DNA of 29,067 bases, taken from Anaerolineales bacterium UBA2029. Its GTDB lineage: Bacteria; Chloroflexota; Anaerolineae; Aggregatilineales; Aggregatilineaceae. Positions within the stretch are counted from its first letter, which is position 1, and every line of letters starts with the position of its first letter. This document shows positions 14,040 to 21,403 of this stretch, piece after piece. Under the pieces are notes generated by a model, which was not told the DNA's origin, searched no databases, and saw only the letters and a list, made by a program, of their open reading frames with translations. The stretch covers positions 1-29,067 of the forward strand of contig DDBP01000029.1 in the NCBI GenBank assembly GCA_002332795.1, read 5' to 3'. Made by a program: the position numbers and the translations under genes.

Positions 14040-14843
14040 TCACACGTCGAGCAGCAGCGGCACGCCCAGCCGGTACGCCACGTACAGGGCGTAGAAGAAG
14101 CGCTTGAGCGCCGTAATGGTCGCGTCGTCCTCCGGATCGGGCAGGTGCAGAAAAGGGATATGCTCGTCAATCCACGCCTGCGAGGGCGGATGAGCCAGTT
14201 GCATCATCACGTCCGCGTCCAGATCGGGCGATACCGCGCCGAAAAACTGCAACAGCACTGACCCATGCGCCGGATAGATCGGGCCAGAGAGGAATAGCAG
14301 CTCGAAGACCTGATCGCCGCTGACAGTCAGCGCTTCCAGATCGCGCTGCAACGCCCGCTCGCTTTCCAGGAAGACGCCCGGTTGCGTGCGCAGGGCAGCG
14401 GCTGTCTCCCCCGTGTAGCCCAGGTCGCGGATGGCCTGCTGCAGCAGCAGGAAAAGCAGAGGATGCCGATTGTCCGGCAGTTGTTCCAGCAACCAGCGCT
14501 CGCCCGCCGCCGAAATCGGGTAGTTGATCGTCCCCGTGCAGCCGAAGGGCTGTCCCCACAGGTTGGCCGGGCAGTGGGCGCAATGCGCTTCCCAGGGCAG
14601 CAAGTCCTGAGCCGCGTCCAGCAAATCCTGCACCACGATCAACTCGGTTTCCTCGCTACCGTCCGGCAGGCGGCGTACCATCTCGAAGGCCATTTCCGCC
14701 GGAGGGCGATAGTCCCCGTGATCGCGGTAGAGCCGGATGATGCGCTCCGCCCGGTCGCGCCCCTTCAGGCGGCCCATCAGCCCTTCCACGGTGAGAGCGC
14801 GCTTCGGCTCGCAATCGAAGTCCACCAGATAGTCAATACCCAT
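14040..14843 (-). CDS. Unknown protein with Cys-X2-Cys-X10-Cys motif
   Basis: I do not recognise this protein of about 267 residues. Its clearest feature is HCAHCPANLWGQPFGC about 90-105 residues in, a CxxC followed ten residues later by a third Cys, with adjacent His. This could bind zinc or an iron-sulfur cluster; another Cys is near the N-terminus (DFDC). The rest is largely predicted helical with no signal peptide or membrane helix. A GTG at 14861 would extend the frame by six codons but lies within the T-run of an upstream terminator, so ATG 14843 (AGGA about 10 nt upstream) is chosen. The gene precedes recF by 70 nt on the same strand. Confidence 0.72.
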   Translation of the reverse strand: MGIDYLVDFDCEPKRALTVEGLMGRLKGRDRAERIIRLYRDHGDYRPPAEMAFEMVRRLPDGSEETELIVVQDLLDAAQDLLPWEAHCAHCPANLWGQPFGCTGTINYPISAAGERWLLEQLPDNRHPLLFLLLQQAIRDLGYTGETAAALRTQPGVFLESERALQRDLEALTVSGDQVFELLFLSGPIYPAHGSVLLQFFGAVSPDLDADVMMQLAHPPSQAWIDEHIPFLHLPDPEDDATITALKRFFYALYVAYRLGVPLLLDV

Positions 14844-14861
14844 GAGTCGCCAGTCCTGCAC

Positions 14862-14901
14862 AAAAGAAGCCGCCCCACGGCCTGCTCAGGCGCGGGGCGG
14901 C
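14862..14901 (-). terminator. Intrinsic terminator of the PA14/SH3b gene
   Basis: Read on the minus strand, GCCGCCCC pairs with GGGGCGGC around an inner GCCT-GAGC-AGGC hairpin, followed by TTCTTTT. The stem lies 29 nt after the stop at 14931 and ends only 18 nt before the next start codon at 14843. Confidence 0.85.
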
Positions 14902-14930
14902 AACGCTTCACGTCCTGGATGGGCCTGCGT

Positions 14931-16739
14931 TTAGCGGATGGGCAGATCGGGCACGCGGCCCTCGATCAACGTCACCAGCGGCGAATAGACCCAGCCTTCC
15001 TGTCCATTGTAGGTGATCAGATACCAGGCACCAGTCGTGTTGCGGCCCAGCACGACAAACTCCGCGCCTGCTGGAACTTCACCGATTTCAGTACCCTTGA
15101 CGCTGGCCGCGTCGCGCAGTTTCAGAGTCGCTGTCGCCTGCCCGCGCACCGTCACCGTCTGCTCCGTCTGCGGGACGAACACCGAGCCGGCTGGCGGTGT
15201 GGGCACCACCTCCGCGCTGACGACCAGGTCGCTGGCCTTGCCGTCAAGCAGAGTCACGTAGAGCGCCGAGACCCAGCCACGAATGCCCTGGTAGCTGACC
15301 AGGTACCACGATCCATTGCGGTTGCGCGCCTCGACCGTGAGCGTCGCGCCCTGTGGCACCGAACCAATGATCTGCGAGGCATAGAGCGACGCCCCATCGC
15401 GCATGCGCAGCGTGTCGGTCGTTTGGCCCTGCAACATACGGCGCGGCGGCCCTTCGGGCGGCAGCGCGGGCGGGGCTATGGGCAGATCGAGGCGCGGGAT
15501 GTCGTCCACGAAGTCCGGCTGCCCGCCGCCGGTCGTGTCCTGGTTCCTGGCCTTGTCTGTCGAGTAGAGGTAGACCCATTCGTTGCTCACCCAGCCCTGT
15601 CGCCCATCGCCCAGGTCAATGAGCAACCACGACAGATCGGGCACGCCGCCCAAGACCTCGTAATCGTCGGGGTAGGAAATCTGTGCGATGACCGGGTTGC
15701 CCAGCCCTGGGCCGGTGCGCACGTTGACCCTGTCACCGGTCGCCGCAGCCAGCACGCGGGCGGGCGGCGGAGGAGGAGTCGCAGCGACCGAGCCAGCGCC
15801 ACCGCCCCCTACCCCTTCGACCAGGAACCAGCGTACCTGCACGCGAGCGTTGCCTGTCGCCTCGTAGTACTCCACCTTCAGGTCGTGATTGCCCGCGGTG
15901 AGCGCGTACACATCGGCGTCGTAGGTGCGGTAGCCTTCGGGATTGCCGTGCCATTCGTTGAGAATCTGCGTCACGTCAATCCACATACGCACGCCGTCAT
16001 CCGCGCCTACCTGGAAACGCCAGCGCCCGGTAGTGGGAATGTTGACCGTCGTCGTCCAGCGCACGCTGAAGTTATCGGCGTTGACCTGCGGAGCGGGCGA
16101 ACCCGCGCCCCAGTCGAAGTTGATGTCGCCATCGACGCGGGTCAGCGAAGGCGCGCCACTCAGATCAAGGTTGTTGTAGTATGAGGCGTTCCAGCTTGCG
16201 GGGCCGTACACGGTGCCCGCCGCCGGAGCGCCGCCGCCCCCGCTGCCGCTGAAATACCATTCAACCTTCACGCCCGCATTGCCACCGGCTTCGTAGTATT
16301 CCACTTTCAGATCGTGATTGCCGGCGGTGAGCTGATCAATGCTCACTTCGTAGGTACGGTAGCCTTCCGGATTGCCGTGCCATTCGTTCACGATAGGCGT
16401 CACGTCAATCCACATGCGCACGCCATCATCCGCGCCCACGCGGAAGGTCCACTTGCCCGCCGTCGGGAAGTTGACCGTCTTCGTCCAGCGTGCGCTGAAA
16501 TTGTCAGCAGGGACTGCCGGGTCTGGCGAGCCGCCCGCCCAGTTGAAGTCAATGCGATCGTCAATGCGCGTCACCACCGGGCTGCCCGACAGCGTCGGGT
16601 TGTTGAAGTATTGCGCATTCCATTGTGTGCCGGGGTTAGCCTCGGCCACGCCTACCTGGCCAGACCAGAGCGGCCCAGGCCCCAGGATCGCCACGAGACA
16701 GAGCGCGGCGATCAGACTGCCAATGATCAGGTTACGCAT
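14931..16739 (-). CDS. Secreted protein with two PA14 domains and three SH3b domains
   Basis: This protein of about 602 residues has an N-terminal signal peptide (about 1-34, ending AEA; no lipobox). Two PA14 domains of the same 143-residue spacing follow (about 40-165 and 185-308). PA14 is a beta-barrel often involved in carbohydrate binding. A Pro-rich linker leads to three bacterial SH3 domains (about 330-390, 440-500 and 535-598), each with the R-x-G or R-D-x-A and GWV pattern of cell-wall-binding SH3b modules. No catalytic domain is seen, so a wall- or glycan-binding role is inferred. ATG 16739 is preferred over 16745 because AGGAAG is 6 nt before it but abuts the first. It has its own promoter and terminator. 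Confidence 0.85.
   Translation of the reverse strand: MRNLIIGSLIAALCLVAILGPGPLWSGQVGVAEANPGTQWNAQYFNNPTLSGSPVVTRIDDRIDFNWAGGSPDPAVPADNFSARWTKTVNFPTAGKWTFRVGADDGVRMWIDVTPIVNEWHGNPEGYRTYEVSIDQLTAGNHDLKVEYYEAGGNAGVKVEWYFSGSGGGGAPAAGTVYGPASWNASYYNNLDLSGAPSLTRVDGDINFDWGAGSPAPQVNADNFSVRWTTTVNIPTTGRWRFQVGADDGVRMWIDVTQILNEWHGNPEGYRTYDADVYALTAGNHDLKVEYYEATGNARVQVRWFLVEGVGGGGAGSVAATPPPPPARVLAAATGDRVNVRTGPGLGNPVIAQISYPDDYEVLGGVPDLSWLLIDLGDGRQGWVSNEWVYLYSTDKARNQDTTGGGQPDFVDDIPRLDLPIAPPALPPEGPPRRMLQGQTTDTLRMRDGASLYASQIIGSVPQGATLTVEARNRNGSWYLVSYQGIRGWVSALYVTLLDGKASDLVVSAEVVPTPPAGSVFVPQTEQTVTVRGQATATLKLRDAASVKGTEIGEVPAGAEFVVLGRNTTGAWYLITYNGQEGWVYSPLVTLIEGRVPDLPIR
15829..16180. repeat. Direct repeat copy A (PA14 domain 2)
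   Basis: This segment is similar at DNA level to 16258-16609, offset by 429 bases (143 codons). Conserved runs include the bases around 15940-15990. It encodes the second PA14 domain. Confidence 0.75.
16258..16609. repeat. Direct repeat copy B (PA14 domain 1)
   Basis: This is the partner of 15829-16180. It encodes the first PA14 domain; both contain GVRMWIDVTPI or GVRMWIDVTQI followed by EWHGNPEGYRTY, which differ little at DNA level. Confidence 0.75.
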
Positions 16740-16783
16740 GGTCATCTTCCTGTTACCACTCGCCAGCCGGATACAACGCGGGG

Positions 16784-16813
16784 ATTATAAAGTGAGCGCC
16801 GTTGATCTGGCAA
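16784..16813 (-). promoter_or_regulatory. Promoter of the PA14/SH3b gene
   Basis: On the minus strand TTGCCA (16813-16808), an 18-nt spacer and a perfect TATAAT (16789-16784) form one of the best sigma-70-type promoters in the window. Transcription would start near 16777, with a leader of about 38 nt to ATG 16739. Confidence 0.75.
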
Positions 16814-16836
16814 ACTACGCCTGCCCTACACTCCCA

Positions 16837-17952
16837 TCATGTTCCGGCACCAACCGCCCGCTCCAGCACGCGCAGGGTTTGTTGGGCGGCACGCTCCCAG
16901 GTGAAGGTAGCCGCCTGCTGGAAACCGCGCTCGACCAGGCTGGCCCGCAACGCCTCGTCGCTCACCACGCGGCCAATGGCCGCGGCAATCGCCCCCACGT
17001 CGCGCGGATCCACCAGCAGCGCCGCATCGCCAGCGACTTCTGGCAGAGAGGAAGTGTTGCTGGTGATCACCGCCGTGCCGCAGCGCATGGCCTCCAGCAC
17101 CGGAAAGCCGAAGCCCTCGTGCAAAGAGGGGAAGACGAGCGCCAGCGCCCCGCTGTACAGCGCGGGCACGTCAGCGTCGGCCACATAGCCGGTCATGACA
17201 ACGTCCGGCGCTCCCGCTGTCCAGACCGGATCGTAGAGCCAGCCCCGCGGCCCAGCCAACACCAATCCCACATCGCGGACGCCGCTCTGCTCGCGCCACT
17301 GCGCATACGCGCGCACGATGCGGGCAATGTTCTTGCGCGGCTGCAAGGTGCCCACGAAGAGCAAATAGCGTTCCGGCAGGCCGTAGCGCTGACGCACGGC
17401 GGCCAGGCGGGCAGGGTCGCGCACCGGAGCCAGAGACGGATCTATGCCAGGGTAGACCAGCGCGATACGATGCTGCGGGATGTTGTAGTGAGCGGAAATG
17501 TCGCGGGCGGTCGCCAGCGAATCGGCCAGGATGCGCGTCGCCCGGCGCGTGCTGTGCCGGGTTGACCAGTCCAGGTAACGGCGAGCCAGCGGCGGATGAG
17601 CCTCTGGGAAGTACACATAGCCCAGATCGTGTACGGTGACCACTGCCGGGCCAGGGAACCACAGCGGCAGAGTATGCGCTGGCACAAAAGTCACGTCGGG
17701 GCGACAGCGCCACAGCGCCGCCGCAAAGCGCAGATGCGTCCACGCCCTCGGCCAGGGGATGACGCGCTGTTCCACATGTGAACAGGCGGGGAACAGGCCA
17801 GGAGCGGGGGTATCTCGGAAGTAGAGCACAAAGCGATGCGAAGTCTCCAGCGCAATCAGGGCACGGATCAACTGCAGGGCGTAGGTCTCCGTACCTGTGC
17901 GGCGGGCGACAGTCGCCCGACTGGCGTCTATGGCAATGGTGAGCGCCGCCAT
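16837..17952 (-). CDS. Glycosyltransferase family 4 (GT-B fold)
   Basis: This 371-residue cytoplasmic enzyme transfers a sugar from an activated donor to a growing glycan. The N-terminal Rossmann half starts IAIDASRATVARRTGTETYA, a donor/acceptor loop typical of GT4 enzymes acting on polysaccharide repeats. VTVHDLGYVYFPEAHPP lies near 108. The C-terminal half has FVGTLQPRKN near 203 and the retaining E-x7-E motif in SLHEGFGFPVLEAM near 282-295, which binds the nucleotide-sugar. The ATG has AGGTGA about 7 nt upstream and lies 6 nt after the stop of the membrane-protein gene, so the two form an operon. Sugar and linkage cannot be predicted. It resembles the plus-strand GT4 at 19791. Confidence 0.88.
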   Translation of the reverse strand: MAALTIAIDASRATVARRTGTETYALQLIRALIALETSHRFVLYFRDTPAPGLFPACSHVEQRVIPWPRAWTHLRFAAALWRCRPDVTFVPAHTLPLWFPGPAVVTVHDLGYVYFPEAHPPLARRYLDWSTRHSTRRATRILADSLATARDISAHYNIPQHRIALVYPGIDPSLAPVRDPARLAAVRQRYGLPERYLLFVGTLQPRKNIARIVRAYAQWREQSGVRDVGLVLAGPRGWLYDPVWTAGAPDVVMTGYVADADVPALYSGALALVFPSLHEGFGFPVLEAMRCGTAVITSNTSSLPEVAGDAALLVDPRDVGAIAAAIGRVVSDEALRASLVERGFQQAATFTWERAAQQTLRVLERAVGAGT

Positions 17953-17958
17953 ATCGCT

Positions 17959-18867
17959 TCACCTTGTCTGGCGTCGAAAGGCTGCGGGCAGCAGCATCAA
18001 GCCCAGCGCCGCCAAAACCAGGGGCCAATAGTCGGCCACCTGATCCAGCAACGCCTGATCGGCTGCGCCGCTGCTCACCCAGTAGGCAGCGCCACCGGCC
18101 ACCGCGGCCAGCACTGCCAGCCATACCAGCCGCAAATCGTGCAGGCGCTCGATCAGATACGTCACGAAGAGGGTGATCGCCAGCGACCAGAGCAGCGCCG
18201 GCCACCACTCGGCAGCGTCGGGGTGTTCGTCCACGCCATAGACGATCGCCGCCAGCACCCCCGCTGTCACCCAGAGATAGAGACCGATCAGCAACAACCC
18301 GCGCTCGCGCCGACCGAAGACAAGCGCGTGAAAGACAAAGGTGAAGCCCAGGCCCAGCACCGCCATCCCAGCGAGCGTCGCCGTCGAGAAATCGGGCACG
18401 TCGGCCAGGTCGTGTTCGCGGGCCAGCAGATAGGCCCCCAGAGCGATCAATCCCAAAGCCAGCGGCAACACGCCGATCTGATGCCGCAGCCGACGCCGAA
18501 AGCTCTGCGCGCGCGGCTGCCGCACCCGCTCTTCGCGCTCAGCGACTTCCTGCGCCATCTCGCGTTCTGCCCTGGCAGGCTCCGCTACCACGGGCATCAC
18601 CGGGAAGTCTTCGGGCGGCTCGGTCGGCAAGACTGGCTCGTCGGGCAGGGCGGCCATCGCCTCGCTCAGCGACTCGATGTCGCCCTCCGCTTCCGGCTCT
18701 TCCGGCCCGGCGGATGCCTCCAGCACTTCCAGCTCGCGCTCGAAGTCTTCGGCAGAGCGCAGCGGGACTTCTTCGTCTTCCGCTCCGGCGTCCGGAACAC
18801 TCAGGTCGAGCGTATCGGCGGGTTCTGCGTTCTGCTCTTCGTCGTGAAATTCGCGCTCTTCTGCCAC
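17959..18867 (-). CDS. Membrane protein with long acidic N-terminal region
   Basis: This 302-residue protein is of unknown function. Residues 1-125 are very rich in Glu, Asp, Ala and Pro and likely disordered, ending in a basic stretch (RRRLRHQ) that should stay in the cytoplasm. About six hydrophobic segments follow between 130 and 295, linked by short loops. There are no Cys and no recognisable catalytic motif. The start is GTG 18867, with GGGAGG 10 nt upstream; no better start exists downstream before the acidic tail. It is the first gene of a two-gene operon with the GT4 enzyme 6 nt later, so a role in glycan export or assembly is possible but unproven. Confidence 0.75.
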   Translation of the reverse strand: MAEEREFHDEEQNAEPADTLDLSVPDAGAEDEEVPLRSAEDFERELEVLEASAGPEEPEAEGDIESLSEAMAALPDEPVLPTEPPEDFPVMPVVAEPARAEREMAQEVAEREERVRQPRAQSFRRRLRHQIGVLPLALGLIALGAYLLAREHDLADVPDFSTATLAGMAVLGLGFTFVFHALVFGRRERGLLLIGLYLWVTAGVLAAIVYGVDEHPDAAEWWPALLWSLAITLFVTYLIERLHDLRLVWLAVLAAVAGGAAYWVSSGAADQALLDQVADYWPLVLAALGLMLLPAAFRRQTR

Positions 18868-18890
18868 GGCCTGGTATCCTCCCGCCCGCT

Positions 18891-18896
18891 ATTGTA
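18891..18896 (-). promoter_or_regulatory. -10 box of the membrane-protein/GT4 operon
   Basis: TACAAT on the minus strand, with start near 18884 and a leader of about 16 nt containing GGGAGG before GTG 18867. It is divergent from the box at 18962. Confidence 0.45.
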
Positions 18897-18961
18897 GCAC
18901 CCCCCTCGCCCAGGGCAACTGCGTCACGCTCCCGCTTTACCCAGGAAACCGGCTGCTGCGG

Positions 18962-18967
18962 TACAAT
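18962..18967 (+). promoter_or_regulatory. -10 box of the GT26-GT4-CBS cluster
   Basis: TACAAT, preceded by a G and followed by GTC, would start transcription near 18974, about 44 nt before ATG 19018. The TTACCC 19 nt upstream is too far and weak to be a convincing -35. Confidence 0.45.
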
Positions 18968-19017
18968 GTCGCCAGGGTCTGTTAGCGATTTCACCAATAC
19001 AGGTGTACGGCGATTCA

Positions 19018-19794
19018 ATGATCCACGTTTCAGACCGCCGATTGTTCATCGTGGGCGTGCCCGTCGATCCGGCCACATTCGAAAGCATGCTGACTCACAT
19101 CGAAACGTGGCTCGCCCGGCGCGACCGCGTCTACCAGATTTGCACCGTCAGCCCAGAGTTCGTCATGATCGCGCAGGACAATCCGGATTTCATGCGCGCC
19201 CTGCATCAGGCCGACCTGTGCGTGGCCGATGGGGTTGGGCTGCTGCTGGCGGCGCGTCTGCTGGGACGCCGTCTGCCGGAGCGCGTCACTGGCTCCGACG
19301 GAGTGCCGCTGATAGCCCGCCGCGCCGCCGAACGCGGGTGGAAACTGTTCCTGCTGGGTGCAGCGCCGGGCGTCGCCGAACGTGCCGCCGCCCGCCTGGT
19401 CGCCGACAACCCCGGTCTGATCATCGCCGGTACTCATGCGGGCAGCCCTGCCCCCACCGAAGAAGACGAGATCGTCGCCCGCGTCAATGCCAGTGGCGCG
19501 GATATCCTCTTCGTCGCCTATGGTGCGCCGCAACAAGACCTGTGGATTGCCCGCAACCGCGACCGGCTAAGCGTCGCTGTTGCCATGGGCGTGGGCGGAA
19601 CGTTCGATTTCATTGCCGGAGTTGTGCCGCGCGCTCCGCGCTGGATGCGTCGCCTGGGCCTGGAATGGCTGTATCGGCTCTACCGGCAACCCTGGCGCTG
19701 GCGGCGGATGTTGCGTTTGCCGCGCTTCGTGTGGGCGGTGCTCACGCGACGCGAACGCCCCCTGCCTTTGGCTGGAGAGGACAGAGTGCCATGA
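19018..19794 (+). CDS. WecG/TagA/CpsF family glycosyltransferase (GT26)
   Basis: This protein of about 258 residues adds the second sugar, commonly N-acetylmannosamine or a relative, to an undecaprenyl-linked primer for teichoic acid, enterobacterial common antigen or capsule. The family motifs are ICTVSPEFVMIAQDN near 41-55, with the conserved Thr, CVADGVGLLLAARLLG near 70-85, with the catalytic Asp, and GAPQQDLWIARN near 172. The C-terminal PRAPRWMRRLGLEWLYRLY is basic and aromatic and is the membrane-contact appendage of this family. GTG 19003 is an alternative start; neither has a clear ribosome binding site. The stop overlaps the next start as ATGA, so the GT4 gene is coupled. Confidence 0.87.
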   Translation: MIHVSDRRLFIVGVPVDPATFESMLTHIETWLARRDRVYQICTVSPEFVMIAQDNPDFMRALHQADLCVADGVGLLLAARLLGRRLPERVTGSDGVPLIARRAAERGWKLFLLGAAPGVAERAAARLVADNPGLIIAGTHAGSPAPTEEDEIVARVNASGADILFVAYGAPQQDLWIARNRDRLSVAVAMGVGGTFDFIAGVVPRAPRWMRRLGLEWLYRLYRQPWRWRRMLRLPRFVWAVLTRRERPLPLAGEDRVP

Positions 19795-20912
19795 CCATCT
19801 ATCTGGACGTATCGGCGGCGGTGAACAGTCGGGCCGGGCTGGGCCGCTACGCACAATCGCTCGCCAACGCTCTGATTGCCGAACTGGACACGCCCCCCAC
19901 CCTCTTCTACAACCGCACCGGGCAGGCGCGCACTTTCCCGGAATGGAGTGCCGTCCCGCAGCGCTCGATCCGGCTGGGCTACAAGCCCTGGCGCATGGCC
20001 GTCTGGCTGGGACAACTGGCTCGCCTGTCGTTCGGGCGATTGGTGCCGGGGGCCAGGCTGTTTCACGCCACCGAACACCTGCTGTTGCCGTTGCGCGGCG
20101 TGCCGACAGTGCTCACCGTGCACGACCTGATCTTCAAGCTCTTCCCACAGCATCACAAGAAACTGAATTACTGGTATCTCAACCTGGCCATGCCGCTCTT
20201 CGTCCGTCGCGCCAGCGCGATCATCGTCGTCTCGCAGGCGACCAAGAATGATCTGATCCGCTATTACCACACGCCGGATCACAAGATCACGGTAGTACAC
20301 GAAGCCGCTGCGCCGCACTTCCGCGTGGTATCCGACGACGAGGTGGCGCGGGTGCGCGCGAAATACAACCTGCCGGGGCGCTTCCTGCTGGCCGTGGGCA
20401 CCATCGAACCGCGCAAGAATCTGGCTCGACTGGCCGAAGCCCTGGCCCTGTTGCGCCGCGACGATCGCTCGCTGGAACTGGTCGTTGTGGGGGCCAAAGG
20501 CTGGCTGTACGACGAGTTCTTCGCCCGTGTGCGCGAACTGGGTCTGGAACAGGTCGTGCATTTCCCCGGCTACGTGCCCGACGACGACCTGCCCGCTGTC
20601 TTCCGCGCCGCGACCGTCTACGTGATGGCCTCGGTCTACGAGGGGGCCGGGCTGCCGGTGTTGGAGGCGATGGCCTGCGGCGCGCCCGTAGTCAGCAGCC
20701 GCGAGTCCAGTATGCCAGAACTGGGTGCGGATGTGGCGCGCTATTTCAACCCGTACGACGTGCGACACATGGCCGACGTGATCGGCATGGTGCTGGCTGA
20801 CGACCGGCTGCGGGCGGAAATGGCCGCCGCCGGCCCGGAACGCGCCGCCCGTTTTTCGTGGCAGCGCGCCGCCCGCGAGACCCTGGCCGTCTATCAGCGT
20901 CTGCTGTCCTGA
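19791..20912 (+). CDS. Glycosyltransferase family 4 (GT-B fold)
   Basis: This 373-residue enzyme transfers a sugar during assembly of a surface glycan. It begins MTIYLDVSAAVNSRAGLGRY, the GT4 N-terminal loop that precedes the acceptor site. VLTVHDLIFKLFPQHH lies near 106. The C-terminal domain has LAVGTIEPRKN near 199 and the E-x7-E motif in SVYEGAGLPVLEAM near 282-295. The open frame extends far upstream, but those codons lie in the GT26 gene; ATG 19791 with its ATGA overlap and GGAGAGG upstream is the natural start. It is paralogous to the minus-strand GT4 at 16837, with the same order of motifs. Donor and acceptor are unknown, but GT26 upstream suggests a lipid-linked oligosaccharide. Confidence 0.9.
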   Translation: MTIYLDVSAAVNSRAGLGRYAQSLANALIAELDTPPTLFYNRTGQARTFPEWSAVPQRSIRLGYKPWRMAVWLGQLARLSFGRLVPGARLFHATEHLLLPLRGVPTVLTVHDLIFKLFPQHHKKLNYWYLNLAMPLFVRRASAIIVVSQATKNDLIRYYHTPDHKITVVHEAAAPHFRVVSDDEVARVRAKYNLPGRFLLAVGTIEPRKNLARLAEALALLRRDDRSLELVVVGAKGWLYDEFFARVRELGLEQVVHFPGYVPDDDLPAVFRAATVYVMASVYEGAGLPVLEAMACGAPVVSSRESSMPELGADVARYFNPYDVRHMADVIGMVLADDRLRAEMAAAGPERAARFSWQRAARETLAVYQRLLS

Positions 20913-20927
20913 GGGAGGGCTGATGCC

Positions 20928-21350
20928 ATGCTTGTCCGCGATGTGATGACCCCCAATCCGGTGACGGTCCGCCCTTCGGACACGCTGCTCACCGCCAGGG
21001 CGCGCATGGAAGCAACCCGCTGCCGCCGCCTGCCCGTGCTCGACGAGCAGGGGCACCTGTGCGGGATCATCACCGACCGCGACCTGCGCCTGGCGACACA
21101 CTCCCCGCTGGTGCTGCGCGAACGCTGGGAAGACGAACTGCTGCTCACCCGCACCGAAGTAGACGCCTGCATGACGCCCGACCCCATCACCATTTCCGCC
21201 GACGAGCCGGTAGAAAGAGCCGTAGACCTGCTGCTGGAGCACACCATCAGTGGGCTGCCAGTGTTGGAGGGTGATCGGCTGGTGGGCATCGTCACCGTCA
21301 CCGATTTGCTGCGTGCATTGCGCGATCTGTTGCGTTCAGGGCGACCCTGA
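20928..21350 (+). CDS. Tandem CBS-domain protein
   Basis: This 140-residue protein consists almost only of two CBS domains, a Bateman module that binds adenine nucleotides such as AMP, ATP or SAM. The first repeat begins VRDVMTPNPVTVRPSDTLLTA and ends GIITDRDLRLA; the second begins ACMTPDPITISADEPVE and ends GIVTVTDLLRAL. No catalytic domain is attached, so it probably senses adenylate status and acts on a partner that cannot be named. GGGAGGG lies 9-15 nt before ATG 20928. The gene starts 15 nt after the GT4 stop and probably belongs to the same transcript. Its last 15 bases form the palindrome TCAGGG-CGA-CCCTGA. Confidence 0.88.
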   Translation: MLVRDVMTPNPVTVRPSDTLLTARARMEATRCRRLPVLDEQGHLCGIITDRDLRLATHSPLVLRERWEDELLLTRTEVDACMTPDPITISADEPVERAVDLLLEHTISGLPVLEGDRLVGIVTVTDLLRALRDLLRSGRP

Positions 21351-21356
21351 GTCGGC

Positions 21357-21362
21357 TACAAT
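21357..21362 (+). promoter_or_regulatory. -10 box of the cysteine hydrolase gene
   Basis: TACAATAGG follows the CBS-gene stop by 6 nt; transcription would start near 21369. The TCAGGG/CCCTGA palindrome (21336-21350) lies just upstream. No good -35 is seen. Confidence 0.45.
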
Positions 21363-21403
21363 AGGATCAGCACACATAGACTGAGCGTGCAGGAGGAATG
21401 CCT

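Noticed and set aside
14382..16184. 600-codon plus-strand ORF opposite the PA14/SH3b gene
   Set aside because: It crosses the strong minus-strand terminator and two genes, with no ribosome binding site or domain.
18714..19790. Upstream extension of the GT4 frame to 18714
   Set aside because: It would overlap the GT26 gene and a promoter region on the same strand. The ATGA overlap at 19791 with the correct GT4 N-terminus is far more likely.
19680..21242. 520-codon minus-strand ORF opposite the GT4 and CBS genes
   Set aside because: Gln/His/Val/Gly-rich composition and antisense position to two recognised genes mark it as a shadow frame.
21336..21350. TCAGGG-CGA-CCCTGA palindrome as a terminator of the CBS gene
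   Set aside because: The loop is only 3 nt and no T-run follows; it overlaps the stop codon and could be chance or an operator, so it is mentioned only in the gene entries.
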